A model generated the notes under the pieces. It saw nothing but the letters and a program-made list of their open reading frames with translations. It was not told the origin of the DNA and made no database searches. The position numbers and the translations under genes are program-made. Shown here piece by piece: positions 34,367 to 49,162 of a stretch of 64,000 nucleotides of DNA. Source of the DNA: Podospora pseudoanserina (Eukaryota; Ascomycota; Sordariomycetes; Sordariales; Podosporaceae); the NCBI RefSeq assembly GCF_035222485.1, contig NC_085920.1:4402001-4466000 (forward strand), written 5' to 3'. Each line of letters begins with the position of its first letter. Within the stretch, counting starts at the first letter, position 1.

Positions 34367-37300
34367 CATTATACACTTACTTTAATTTTATTATAGATAA
34401 GTTAAAGGTACTAAGCTAATACTATAGCCGGAAATATTGATACTTAAGGGGAAACTTCTACTTAACCTACTATCGACTAACTCCTCGCTTATATTTAAAA
34501 GCTTAAAGATAAGTTACGCCTTTCCTATAATATCTTTACGTAGGAGAATACTAGACTTTACTATGAGATTAGTACTTTACGGAAGGAAGGAAAGTATATT
34601 AAGTTCGAAATCCTTAATCGTTACGAAGGAGTAAAAAAAAAGCTAGGAGGGTTTTTAATTTGACTTAAAATATACTTTCGATATTACCCTTTTCGTTTTC
34701 TGGACGAGGAATCTAAAGTAATATACGTTACGTCTAGGCTTATGGATAAAGTACTGAGCCCGAGCAGCTTTTAAAAACCTATTTCGATAATATATAACGA
34801 AAGGAAATATATTATTAAAAAGTATTTTAAATTATATAAAAGTTTCAAGGAAAAGGTTAAAGAGGTATTTAAAGAATATAGCGAAAATAAATATATTTAA
34901 AGGGGATTAATTAATTTCAAATAACTTCAATTTATTACCGATTATATTATAGTACTTAAGACGGACATATTTCACAACGAGATTAATAATAAATAATTAA
35001 TATAATTATATTGTATTAAGTTTAATGAAGAAATTAAAAATAAACTATTCCGTTAAAAATAGTAGAAATTTAGTAATACATATATCGTCATAATAATCCG
35101 TATTGACGATTAATAATATTAATACCATAAAAAACGTAAAGGTATATACGTACAAAGACGTTACTGTTTTAAATATTTTAGAAAAAACCATAAAATATTT
35201 AAGCGACTGGGGTAAAAAAAAAGATTTATAATAATTACTACATCGAAAGACAGAGAGTTATAAAAGTTATAACTATCGGGTATTAATAAAGTAAAGTAAT
35301 AAACTTTAAAGAAAACTTTAATTAATAAGCTGACTAAAAGGGTGTAAAGTTCTAGGAGTTACCCGAAATACTAAAAAGGCTTCAGGCGGAGTATAAAGAA
35401 AGAGATCTTTAAATATAAATATTATAAGATTAATTAATACGAATTACCATAGAATTCGCTACGGAAGTTGTTAAAAACGATAACCCTATATAATAAGGAG
35501 GACCTATTCGGTGAATAGTATTAAAAAGTAATCCAGTAAGTATAAATTTACTATTCTAACGGAAATATTATAGCCTGTAAAACTTATATATAAAAACATA
35601 AAAATATATTATAACGGTAAAAATGTTATTAATATTATAATCATAAAAATACTATGGGATATATTTACCTTTATGTAATATATATTTTATAAAGGAAATA
35701 TAGTATAATTTTATCCCAAGTATTTAAAGTACCGGAGGGTATTTTAGATATAAAATATTATTTGAGAAATCGTTATATGGCTATTAGCTGATACGTAAAG
35801 TAAATAAAGACGGTAAATTATAATTAATGAAAAGGATAATAGTAAAATAAGAAAGAGTGTAAAAGGAACCAAACGACTATTTTTATAAAAGGTTGAAGAC
35901 CCAGTTAAATTGAAGGATAGCTTTTAAATAATGTAGTTCGCTTTAAGATATACAGAATATTATCTTGAGTATAGGAGTAATAAAAATATGGATAATATTA
36001 TAGGTTTTTGAAAAAAAACCAGTATTAAAATAGTACCTAAGTATAAATTACGCGTTATATTTATAGAAAAATTTAAATAATATTATAAAATGAAAGTATT
36101 TAAGTAAACAATTAAGTGAAAGAACCGCTATTAAATATAAATATAAAAAACATTTAATGAAGTAAAAATGGGAAAATAGGAAGAAATTAGGCGGGGATAG
36201 TTAAAAGATTTAATATTATTAAATAACCCGTAGAAGAACGTCTTGAAATAATATGTTTATTTAAGAAATAACTCGCGGCTTTTGCGGAGGCCAGTAATCT
36301 TTAACGAGCTATAAATCGTATTGTCAAAAGTATTAGCGAAAGGTAAAGGTATAAAATAATAATTCAACATTTATTAATAAAGTTACTACTATATAAGAAA
36401 AATATAAGAAAAAGAAATACTTTTAGGTTATAGCAAATTTAAAAAGATATTTACGCGGTAATATTAATAAATGAAAATTTAAAAACAAACTTAATTTTGC
36501 TATAATTTATGTATTTAGTTAAAATACTATGAAACAAAATTTTATATATATATATATATATATTTCCGACGTAAAAAGTTTATAGAGAAATATTATTTTT
36601 GAATATTATACTTAAAAAACATTACATTTAATTATATTCAATATTATAAATATGAGACCCTTAAAGGATATAATCCAAAGTAACGATAGTATAAAAACTA
36701 TAATTTAGATATTAAGTAGAAGGATAGTAACTATTTAAAATTAAAAAGAACCTTAGAAATATTTCATTAATAAAAAAAGATTAAAAATACGTATAGAGTA
36801 AAGTATAGGATAAGTACCCTCCACGGTACTACCGTAAAGAGCCTAAAGAAACAATAACATACTTTATTAATATAGACAGTAAACGCGAAGAGCTAGGGTT
36901 GATAATTTTAGTGGAAATATCGGTGGTTATTAAATACATTTACTATAATAGTAAAGAAAAGACAAAGTGATACCGGTAAAATATCGATGATACTTCGCTT
37001 TTACGGCTAAATATTTTGAGGGACTTTTAGAGTAAGGACTATAGGATTATAAACTATATTAAAAGAAGAAATTAAATTATAGCTATCTAAGATTTATTAT
37101 GTTAACGATAAATAAAATAAGGAATTATTAAGATATTTAAATGAGAACTTAAAAAGGAAATATATTAGGGAGTTAATTCGTTTGTAAGATACTTTGTATT
37201 TTTTATATTAAAAAAGGATAATCGTTTATAAGTATGTATAAATTACCACTAGTTAAGTAATAAAACGGTAAAAAAGTAATTACCCGTTGCCGTACGTATT

Positions 37301-39762
37301 TAAATTACGGAGTTAATTAATTAAGGTAGAATACTTCATATATTTATATATATCTATTAGGTACGCTTATATAAATATTAAAGAAAAAAAATGAATAAAA
37401 CATTGCGTTTTATATACATTATAATCTTTTTAGGTATTTCGTAGTACAATTTAGTTTAATTAATATACCCGTAACATTTTAATTTCTATTAACGATATAA
37501 TCCCGAAATACTTCGATAAATGATAATATATTATTTTAACGACGTTTTTATCTACTCTTATATTTTAAAGAAATATAAGCGATACGTACCTGAGATATTA
37601 ACGCGTAATATAGAGCCGGATTTTTAATTAATAAAGACAAGAGCGAGTTCTATATATAGAAGATACTATATTTAAGATATTTAATATTCCTAAATAACGT
37701 TTGTATAGAGTTTAAGAAAATTACGGTAATTAAAGATTGACCTATACTATAGTTATAAATATATACTAGGAGATTCTTAAGGTTTATAAGTCTTTATTAA
37801 AGATTTATTTAGGGGTAAATAAGTACTGAACGTTTTTTTAATTATTTAATTAAGAAATACATAAAGTTCCTGTAAAGGTAGAAAAATAACTTAGGTTTTT
37901 TAGGAATTAAAGGAAACTATTTTGAAAGACTTAATATTTGAATTATCAAACCATAATCGGTTATTCGAGGTCGAAAATAATATATTAAACTATATAATTG
38001 GTAAATAACTAGACTAGCGAACCGATGACGGAAAATCATATTTAATGGTTTTTATTGTTGAAAAAGTTAAAAGGGGTTTACCAAAATTACGTGATCTATA
38101 AAAAGAAACTATTTGCTATTATCGAAACGTTCGAAAAGTAAAGGCTATATTTAATAATATTATGTATAAAATATAGATTTATGAAAACTTCAAGAACCTA
38201 TAATACTGTATTAGTATAAAGATTTTTAATATATAGTTAGATATAATATTTAAAGATTCTTTTAAAGTTTGATTTTTTAATTCACTAAGAAAAATTCGGA
38301 AATATTAAAGTAAACGTATTTAACCGGCGAACTAAGTATTATAAAATATACTTAAGGAATTACTATTATCATATAAGGACACTCTAGAAGGTACTTTTAA
38401 ATATTTATCTTTATTGTAAATAAAGTATTTAAAAAAAAGTTTAAAGAAAACTATAATAGAAAAATGGAGCGTACGTAAAACTAAATAATAAAACAGTATT
38501 AGTAATAAAATTTCAAGCCGAAGCTCGGAAGATGTATAAATAGTTTAAAGACTCTCAAAAAGATTAAATAAAAATTTAATCAAATAAAAATCAAGAACGA
38601 CGTTATAAAAAATTATTGATTTATACTATAATTACGAAAGGCTAAAGGTTAGAAAATATAAGCTTTATAGGTTTTTACAACTATTATTAATAGGGGAACG
38701 ATGATAGAATTTAAAAATTATTGATTTTGTAATTAAATTATTCAAATTTTCAAGAATAATAATTAACGTTAAGTATAATAATGTACCAACAGTAATCGAT
38801 AACCATACTGAATAAATATAATTTTACCTTATAAAAAGATTTGATCGGTAACGTAATTAACGGATATGGTATTGCGGTATATTATCGTAGTATATAGATA
38901 ATTAAAGAAATTTACTACGGACCGTAATATTAAGTTTATATTAAAGTTTTGGAAAGTATTAATAGTAAAGTTAGGGGTAATAAATAAAGCGTTATTAGCT
39001 TATTACCCTTAATAAATAGTGAAACGGAACCGCTTAATCAAATTGTCAAATAATATTTATGAAATTACATAACTTCTAAATAAAATAATTAATTTAAACT
39101 ATTACCTATATAAATAACTAAAATTATATTATTTCTAATAAAGTTACGGTAGGAACATAGCGTTGAGATATCTAGGACTAAGGTTAAAATAATTAAATTA
39201 TATATACTTTATAATAAATTTAAAAACATTAGAATTCATAAAGGAATGGATACGCTAGTGATAAAAGGCTTAAGGCACCTTACATTAAAAAAGAAATATA
39301 GTGTTCTTTTCTATATATATAATTTATATATGAAAAAATGTAAGGAAAAGCCAAACTAAAAAGAAATAAGCCTATTTAAATTCAGAACAAAGTATTAAAA
39401 ACGGTATTTAAATTAAAACTATTGAATACAATAAATTTAAGGTTATATATTTTTTATTTCTTACTTTTAGAGCCCGTACTACGAATAAGTATAACTAATA
39501 TATAAAAAGTTGGGGAAAATGAAAAAAAAATATGATATAGAGAAAATAATAGATTTATAGTTTAATTAAAGTTAACTAAAATATTACATTAATCAATTAA
39601 AATATTCGGCTATAAATAATTCGTAAAAACTAAAATTAAATGTTAATTACCTAAGTAAATAACAAAATTTCCACTGATAATACTTAGACCAACCAAAACC
39701 TAAATCAATAAAAAAATCGTATTTTAAATTATCAAGGAGTTTTTATAAACTTAAGATATAAA

Positions 39763-39832
39763 ACGCTTTAATAGCAATCGAACTTATATTTCGACGTAAT
39801 AAATAACGTATTACGTAGTGCATTACGAGGTT
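39763..39832 (-). other. tRNA-like module b', antisense to Gypsy element 2
   Basis: On the minus strand it starts AACCTCG, and an AGTTCGATTGC stands at the B-box position. It is the counterpart of 26133-26202 in element 1 and lies 209 bp from module a', almost the same spacing as in element 1 (207 bp). Confidence 0.4.
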
Positions 39833-39971
39833 TATAAAGAAGGAGGAATCTACGCCTAAGTGATACTATACGCTTGAATTACCGTAGGTAAAATAAAGGC
39901 GTATTATGTAGTGGGATAATTAAAAGAGGATATTTGAATTTACGGACATACCTAAAAATTTAAATACTAAA

Positions 39972-40041
39972 ATTTTCGACGGAAGTAGAACTTACGCCAT
40001 GAGCGGAATAACCGACGTACTATATACTAGATTTCAAGGTT
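39972..40041 (-). other. tRNA-like module a', antisense to Gypsy element 2
   Basis: On the minus strand it starts AACCTTGAAATCTAGTATA and contains GTACGTCGGTTATTCCGC, then GGCGTAAGTTCTACTTCC. It aligns along its whole length with 25926-25995. In a combined reading of the two copies the 7 bp acceptor stem pairs fully. Confidence 0.45.
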
Positions 40042-40827
40042 TAAAGGTATAAAGAGACCTAAATATAGCTAGCGTTACACGTTCTAATTACTTTAGGAAA
40101 TTAAAAGCGTATTACCAGCGGTACCTTACGAAATTAGAAAAGAAGGACCGGCTGTATTAAGATCGAAAAAAGGGTCGGAAAATTAATTAAGGCCTAAGGA
40201 AAGGTCCGGGACGTAAGGAAACTATACAACGGTATTTTGAGCGGCGTCCGGCCGTATAGAAATACCTAATAAAGCATTAGGTAGCGCTGTAATTATGGAT
40301 TACGTCCTTTAGGTATCTTTCTCCTAAATACCCCGTACGAAAAAACGATCCTCGTAAATACGGAGGGAATTTTAAATCTGTTTTACCTACATAAATTTAA
40401 CAAATAATTATAAAAATTTAGTTTTTAAGCGGTTACTCTTTATACTTAAATTGATTTTACTTTTCTATCGCTCAGATTATTATAGAACGGTTAATTATGC
40501 CATAGAAAAAGAATTTATATTTACGGGCGGAAAAAACGTTAAACCCGTAATATAAAGGCTGACGGTATATATAGTCAGAGTCTTATACGGATTTAAAGGT
40601 TATAATATAAAAGATTTTAACGGAAAATAAGTAAATAAAGTATTATAGTAGAATTATAGCGGGAAATTCGTAAAGCGAAAGAAATGAACTATTTAATTGT
40701 ATAATAACGCTTTTGTAAATAGTTAAATATGTGAAAAAGTAGAGAAAATAAAGAGGAAAACTTACAATATAATTAAGAGTAAAAGAAAGTTAAATTGTAA
40801 AGACCTTAGTTTAAAGAAAGAGTATTA

Positions 40828-41175
40828 TATTACGGGTTTAGAAGATAGTAGGGCTATAAGGAACTAATTAGGACTAGACTGGGGGATCGAGCGGGCCTTA
40901 CGGTCCATGTTCTAGCACCGGCCAATCAGGAGTAAACCGAGGACCGTCTATAAGTTAACGGTCCACGGTCTTGAGGTCTATATATACGGAGGAACTAGCT
41001 AGTATAAATAGATAGTTCCGTAGTATGTAGTATAGATTATAATCGTTAGTATCTCGACTATTGTGATTAACACAAGCTATTTGTTATACAATATTTAGCT
41101 GTACCGCACCAGGATTATTTAGAAGTGCCTTCAACCAGTATCCCTTTCAGAGGTTCTAGATAGGTGTTCGTCACA
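40828..41175 (+). repeat. 3' LTR of Gypsy element 2
   Basis: 348 bp, starting TATTACGGG (RIP-changed TGTCACGG) and ending GTTCGTCACA, with GAGGTCTATATATACGGAGG inside. Its U3 matches the LTR at 56749-57097, not the 5' LTR of the same element (24154/34103). The part from 40880 keeps fairly high GC. The flanking bases (TATAC) do not match the 5' flank (AAAAC), so no target duplication is visible. Confidence 0.75.
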
Positions 41176-44100
41176 TATACGTACATACTATATGCATGAA
41201 TTTGATGACATACGTTTTATACCTTAAATACACTTTGATATAATAAACTATCAATTGTGTTTTTATTGATTCAATCCAAACTATATTTTTTTAATTATTT
41301 AAATAATTTTAAATTCATTTTATTTTAAGGAAGTATTAATTTGATCTCCAATTGAATGACACATTATAAGATAAAAGACTAAAATGTAACATTAACAGAG
41401 ACAAAAGTGTTTTAATTAATGTTAATATTCTATCTATGTTAGTATATATCTATGTACCTTTTCAACACTCACCATATAATTTACTACATTTCGTTAATTT
41501 TAATAAACAAAATATAGGTTTTTAATATATTTTTATAGACGCTAAAAATACCATTTTCATTTAGCATTTTATAAACCCTCCATCTGTAGGTTTACTTCTG
41601 TATTTTAGTATAGTAAATAGACCTATTAGTCAATTCTTATATATTCAATATCTAACTTTTCCTAAAGTTTCTCAACTTTATTATAACATTATAAAAATCA
41701 AATAGCCTAAAAAATATTCAAGTTATATTATTTTGATTCTTTCAGGAACCAGTTGATGAAAGTTACTAGATAACTATTAATAATTAAAAACCATTTTCAT
41801 TATGTACTTTCAGTAAAGTTTAAAGTTATAGTTTTATTATACTTTAACTTTGGGTTATTTAAAGCATATCATGCACCAAAAGATTAAAGAGATTAATATT
41901 GTTATATAATTTATATAGTTCCAAAGAATAAAATACATATTTTAAGTATAAAATCCATATTTCTAATTGACGTGAAAGGAAAAGATTTATATCATATATA
42001 TATAAATGGTACAAAGTTAAATAAGTATCTTGAATTGAAAGAGAGTTATTTAACAATATTCGATCCCCCATATCAATTTCTTTCATAAATAAAAGTACAT
42101 CAAATTAGTTTTATAGAGCTTTATAGTTATATATCTCTTTTACAAATACTTCTCAATATTTAATGTATAAATGAACCTTTGAATTCTTTCTCCTATTACT
42201 TAATTTCTCAATGCAATAGTCTTTATGGTAATAACACTATACTTAAAATTCCAACCGGTATTTCCATCAATAAAGCTTTATTTTATTTCGTTTTTGATAT
42301 CTTTCTCCGGTTGTTTTATTTGAGATTTTATATGGCAACTTTATCACTAGGTATAGAATTGTTTTAGAATTGTTAAGTAGTAGTAAATTACAATAAAGAT
42401 CTTAAAATGAGGTATTTTGTGGAAAGTGCTAAAAGAAAGAATGGTGAAGATAGTTAATTAGATTAGTGAAAGAAAAGCCGGTAATTAGTAGAAATAAATA
42501 TGATCAAGTCAGTTAGTAAAAACATTAGTTAGAAACCGTGAATGTAATTACTAAGAACGTGAGTATTACTACTAACTATTTAGAAGACTTTAAAACCTTT
42601 TAATATAATATTAAAATAATATAAAGCTGGTAGAAAGAAATGTAGCTCATAACCTATTTAAAATAATATAAATATCTTTTTTCGCCTCTAAGTTTTACTA
42701 CATTACATTAAATTTTAATTTTGTTCTTCAAACATAGACTTCAATTACACGATATATAGAAATATAAAACTACGGAGGATAAAAATCCGTTAGTCTTATA
42801 TTGATTTCTTCATTACTATATTCTATACCCTTTTCTTTATATCACGTAGTTTCCTGCTTCAAAATTTTTCTTAGTATTTCAAAATCTGTAACTTTGATAT
42901 CTTTATCCATAATTCCAAATACGTTAATATTCATCTTCTATATTTCTTTCGCTATTACTCTTGTTTAATTTTCCATGTTATTCCTATAGCTACCATGTCT
43001 TAAAGTATAAATTTCTTAAGCTTATAAATATTTCCTTTTGAATACTAAATTAGTTTAAATTATGATTGAAATTCATTGGATAATAATGTATAATAGTTAC
43101 TTAAAACATTTTATTTTGTAATATATAAACTTTTTCTTAAAAAAGAAAGGAGGTGCCTAACGTAAAAAACGAATATAGTGGCCCTACCTACTAGTACAAC
43201 GACAAATTAATACTATTAACGAAGAGTTAAAATGACCGTGAATGGTAGCATTATAAGCGTTTTAATAAGCTATGGAAACAAAACTATGTTGCCGTTATAT
43301 CAAAAACTAACTAACATATTTTATTTTTAGATTGATGTTAAAGAGATATAATAACCATACAGCATCCCCTTCGATTCAATATTTATCTTATATCAATCCT
43401 ATAAAAATAGTTTTCAATATTCAATCGCCAAACATCATATAAAAAATAGCAAAACCTAATTTTTATATTCTTGTTTTTTTTACTTTATAGTTATTTAAAG
43501 AAGATTGTTTTCATTTGTTTTATTATTGTTATCATTAGTTGGTTATAAATAGTATAATGTCTTTATGAATACTTTGTTCAATACTAAATCAATTGAAAAA
43601 AAAATTGAAGTTTATGTTTAATAATTTTGTTAGTATAATTATACCATTTCCGTTATAGCTTCGGCTTCGCTATTATTCTTACAGTGAATCATTTTATTTC
43701 TAGTTTCGATACTGTTGTTATTAATCATAAATGTTTAATTATTGTATTCATTGTTGATGCCTTTGTTGTTATAGTCACAATATCAGAATTTTAAATATAT
43801 AGAGTTATCGTTTAAAACATTCATTAAATTATACTTTTAATATTTCACGTTACAAGGTTTAATTCTTTGCTTTAACCTTTCTTATTAAATATATAAAATA
43901 CGTAGCTTCTTTATAAATTTATTTTATTGCTGACTCCGTTTTACAAAATTCTTGTAGTAATAATATCATTAAATTCTTTTCTGTCCTGGTATCTGGTTTG
44001 TTTCAAAACCGCAATACTTTATTTGTTAATTTCCTTACTAAATTTTGATTTTTCTACTTTAACTTCTTCATTATTTTCTATTTTTATACTACTCTATTAT

Positions 44101-47100
44101 TATTTTTAGATCTATTATTATTGTTGTATCATCTTACTCTATTACTATTACTCTAATTAACTCCCCTTTAGTTATTCTTATTATATCAAAGGTTAAGAAA
44201 ATATTTAACTTTCATATATTGTCCTTCAAACACCGGCTTACTATTACCTTTTTGCTTAATCCGACAACTCTAAGAGCACTAACCTTATAACAAACACTGT
44301 ATTTAAACATCTAGTTCTTAAAACCTATTTTCTACTCTATTTTTATTTATATTTTAATCTTAGCAAAAGAATAAACCGATGTTATTATTCAAAATATCTC
44401 TCATGAGTTTAATAATTCATTTGTAATCAATCATTTATATTATATTACTCTTAGCCAAATAATAAATTTGAAATAAATCATTATTTATGAACCGAATTAT
44501 TAACTTACCGACTATATTATATAATCTTGGTCATCTTTAAAAAAAGCCGGTAATTATTTAGCACTTTTTGTTTCTATATTTCAAATATCTATAGTGCAGT
44601 CAAATTCCTAAAATCAAAAACGCTAGCAGTAAATTAAATTTTTAAAGCTTAATAAGTAATATAAATCTTTTTACCAAAACGGGATAGAAGCCTTTTTTGC
44701 AACAGTATTTACGATGTTCTATTTTTAAAATACAATCTATATTAGAAGCTTTGAATGAAAAAATAGTTAAAGTTATTGATAGCTGTTGTTTTGCGGCTTA
44801 CTATTTAAAATACGCGGTAAAAACAACAGTAATTAATAACGACATTGACCAATGACCTAATCTTAGTAATTAAATACATGTATTACTAGTAGGAATTTAC
44901 AGAACTTTAAAATTATCTAGGATATATTTTAAAATCCTACTATTATTCGTCAAAATATAAATCAAGATAAATTCAAAATCACAAACATTTTGAATTATTT
45001 TTGACTTTTATATTAAATCAAATTTAGTGAATAGTTTCAAACACGACAGAATTACTAATTGTTAAGAGCTTCTTTAATTCAACCTTGATTTCAATATATA
45101 TGATCATCATAATTAATTGTTCAAATAAATGTAAATTCGCAAACCATAGCAGGTTTTAGGTTTGTTGTCTTTGTTAATAATTTTGAAGTTTAGTAATACA
45201 ATAATAGATTCAACATTAGAGCCAGAATATTGAATAGAGCCCATAATATAAATTGTTTTGTGAGACGAAAGACACTGCTAATGTCCACTTACATATTAAA
45301 AAAATAGTACATAAAGCCTAGATTTTCAAAATAGTACTATTTCTTTTAAGAAAAATCAATTAGATAGATCATTCAATCCTACAAGTTAATAGATATTAAT
45401 GTAGTTATTAGTAAAAACATTTTAATTCAGATCCACTAAATGATGACATTAAAAATAAAAGGTTTAGTGAACTATATATAAAAAGATTATATAAAGGAAT
45501 AATATAAATTTTTATAAAGCTTTGATGCACAATTTATAGAGATACTAAAACGAGCAGTATGAATCAATTCACCCCAATTTTATAACGTTCTATTAGCAAT
45601 AGTATAATTCATCTTTAAGTTTGACCAAAACCTACAAAGCTAATTGAAAAAGTATTTTCATTGAATATAGAAAATAAAGCTAATTTATGGCTTACATTAA
45701 AAGACTTGTAAACTTGTGAAAATGAATAGGAAAAGCCTGTTGAGATTCTGAAGTAATGACTTAATCATTAAATTCTATTATCAGAGCTTACTAATCCTGT
45801 TTATTTAAAACCCTAATAGCCTATCTTAAACTTTTTTGTAATTATTAATATTGAAGAGAATAAGATTTCTTGATGATTGATTATTGAAGTATAGAAAGAA
45901 AACCTATTACTGCTTTTAGTTTATAGAATATTTCACAATTTATTAAAAGCATTATGTTCTGAAGCTTTTTCAAAAATTCCTTTGATATTAAAATTTCAAA
46001 TAAAAGATCACTTGTTATAATTATTACTATTAATAATCTTTGATCTTAAAATTTATTTCAGAAATTTAAGAAAAAAATAATAGTGCGTAATAAACAAAGT
46101 GAAAATTTCTATAAAAAAACACCAGGATTTCAAATAGGAATTTTACGGATGTTGTCAATATGAAATTTAAAAACCTGCATTATTTGTACTAACTTTGAAG
46201 GCTTATAACTTCAATTGAGGGGTCTATATTACAATTTTAACTTTTATTTTGATGATCATATTTAAATCTAAGAAAATCAACTAAGTATAACAAGATAAAA
46301 TAATAATTAGTCGTGTTTTTTTTTTGTTGGGAATAGACTTTGTATATATATATACATGCAAATTTAGACGTTAAGATTTTAAAAGTGAAGAGGTTCAGTG
46401 ACTGTAATACCTATGAACGTAGGATTTGTTTGTTAAAACCTTTAACAAGTACTACATTTTAGAAGTTTTGAATAGTATAATTAATATTGGTAATAGCATA
46501 AAAAATAGTTGTATAAGTTTAAAAACAATAAAAAAGTCAAAGATTAAAACAATCACTTAAAGGTAGTTTGAAATAATTGAGACAAAGAATTTGCTCGGTT
46601 AATTTAAATTAAAAATCTTTAAGTTTAATGAATGAAATCTAACCTTTGTTTTCATATAATTGGCTTCTAAAAGGTTGTATTAATATTATCTTTGGCTTTA
46701 GAAAATTATAAATAATGATAAAAGATATTGAAATTGATTATAATAAAACTATTGAAGTGTTTTCATTAGGCTGATAAATTTAAAAACAACAGTATCCCCA
46801 TTAAATTAATTTAAAATAGAAAAGGAAACTTCAATATAATAATCAAAATGCTTTCTAAATATTGTGGTAGTAGTATAGTTCTTATGATTAAATCTTTAAT
46901 TGGTGTTCTTATAAACTTAATATACTTATAATGAAAGCAGGGTTTTTTAAAGACAGAGATATGCATATTCAAAGTTCATACATGAAAATATTGTTGAAAC
47001 TAATCTTGATTCCTTGAACACAAAAATGGTTTTATATTTATTATGTTTTGTATATTTTAAAAACTTTTCATACTTTTTTTATGATTTAAAGAAATTCGGA

Positions 47101-48960
47101 AGTAATATAAATATTAAAAATATACTAGTAGAATAATTTAAGTTTAAAGTAAATTTTCAAGTTCAAAAAAAGATTTTTTTTCAAAAGACTTAAAAGATAA
47201 TAGGGTTCTAAATATTATTCTTAAACTCTAATCTGATACAGTATGACCGACTTTATATAAATCCTTATGAATACTATATAACAAACTAAATCTAAACACT
47301 GTTAGTAAAGTTAATTGATAAAATTGGAGATCTTTTATTGGATTTAATATAAAATTAGTTCTTTATTGTATAATGTTCACTAATTTGTTCTAAGCTGCAT
47401 TTTATAAAAAATAGTTTTATCGATATTTACATAACATTAATAAGTGTGATTTTCCAATTATAAATACAAATTATTGGTACTGTACTAAAAAATAAAGTTT
47501 TTATAAATTTTAATCAGTATGATAAAAGGAACAATAAAGGTTCAATAATACATTTAATAATGGCTCGGTTTGATTGAAATATTATGAACAAAAAAGATAT
47601 ATTATACAACTTTACCAAAATCCTACTACTTTGAAAGTTAATTTTAATATTCAAACATTTTACAGAAAGTTCTTTTCAGTTTTAATACTTTGCAATGTAA
47701 AAAAAGTAATACTGAAAGAGTTTTGTCGTTTCAACAAAAATAATATGTAATTAAAATTGAAGTATTATAGGGTTTTATTAAAAACACCTTTTAAAGAAAG
47801 TCCACGTAAAATAACTCAAATTACACTTATGTAAATGAATGAAGGCCCTGGAGCATTTCTATTGTAGTAAGAAACTACCTTTCAATTAGTCTAAATAATG
47901 ATTAACTCCGTTTACATCCTAAGTCTGAGTATTTATAGCATTTGCTTATCCTATTACATTTAATAATTCAACAGATTCTATAAATTGTATCATGGAAGAT
48001 CGATGATATTTAAAAACAGTTTTGGAGTATTCTTTAACTTGGAATAAGTTAAATTGAGGCGTATTTTAGAAGATAATAATTCAAAAATCTTTTAGGTTCA
48101 ATAGTTCATTCTAGGATATTATTTTAGGATTATTGACAAATGTTATCAGTTTTGAAGCTTTCATTTAAATAACAAAGTTTTATCTATGAGTCTTTAAAGG
48201 TTATATATTTTCATTTTACTAGTAATAAGAAAGAATTGTTTATAAAACCTTTATATTCAAAATACAATCAAACTAGAAACTGTATAGCCTATAGGAAATA
48301 TTAAAAGTAATTAGTTTATGTCATTCTAATATTATCAGTGTTGTTTTATTTAAACATAAATACTGAATCCATCTTTTTGGGTAACTAATAAGAAATTTCA
48401 TTACGCCAGGATTTAGTAGAGGTACAAAATATATTTGAAAGTATTATAATTTAGAGATGTTGAAAACATCTTAAACTCAAGTAGATAGGAACATTGTATA
48501 TATTTCTATTTTCATAGTAAAAACAAAAGTCTAGAGCGATGGGATAACATAAGAGAATTGAAGTTTCATTTTCTTAGATCTTTAATAGTATGTTTTTATA
48601 CATGCTATAAAATCATGCAGTTTGTAAAAAGGAATCGTTGCAAATATATTTAGAATATGAATTTTAAAATATTGTAATAAATAGGGTTTAAAGTAGAGGC
48701 TTCGTAGTCTTTTAATTTTCTAGTTACTTCTTCGTATCCCTTGAATCTGTGAGACTGAGTATTTATTAATCATACTAAATAAAATTTGTGAAGTCTTTGA
48801 ATATAGCATTACTATTTTGTTGTTGTAGGGTATTGGCCTTTGCATATAATATTATTATTTTTAATCATGAAATACGGACTCCAATAACTTGCTTTTCAGG
48901 CCATTAGATTAGTATCTTGGTTCTCTTAATCCCTAAAACCAAATAAATATTATAATTAAA

Positions 48961-49162
48961 TGTAGGCGGCCGGTTAATCTAACCGATAAGTCTACGAAAA
49001 GGATAACAGTAAACCGTATATAACCTAATACTTAATATTAGGCTTTATGAAATTACTTAGGTTATATACATTACAGGTTATAAAAAGCTAAATACTACAG
49101 TGATAGTAGGGCACTGTTTTTCGATTTTAAGATAGGGTTTAACAAAAATAAATACCCCTACA
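48961..49162. mobile_element. Candidate solo LTR
   Basis: A 202 bp unit starting TGTAGG and ending CCTACA (perfect 6 bp inverted ends with TG...CA), more GC-rich at its left end (GGCGGCCGG) than its surroundings. Internal ACCTAATA/TATTAGG repeats are present. The 5 bp flanks do not match, so it is a candidate only. Confidence 0.35.

Larger units (their letters stand above)
34367..40827 (+). pseudogene. gag-pol relic of Gypsy element 2
   Basis: A 6461 bp internal region on the plus strand, homologous to element 1. Gag starts the region, and the conserved GC hairpin lies at 36271. The reverse transcriptase active site at 37532-37543 reads Y-F-N-D, with the first catalytic aspartate lost. An integrase region with the A-Y-H-P-Q-T-D equivalent near 39000 shows H-to-Y and Q-to-stop changes and a frame break. 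The 3' part carries two tRNA-like modules on the opposite strand. A purine-rich run (AAAGAAAGAG, about 40813) precedes the 3' LTR. No open frame exceeds about 65 codons. Confidence 0.85.

Noticed and set aside
39842-39925. A third tRNA-like module in element 2
   Set aside because: A GCGTAGATTCC-like B-box is visible on the minus strand, but there are no matching acceptor ends and no counterpart in element 1.
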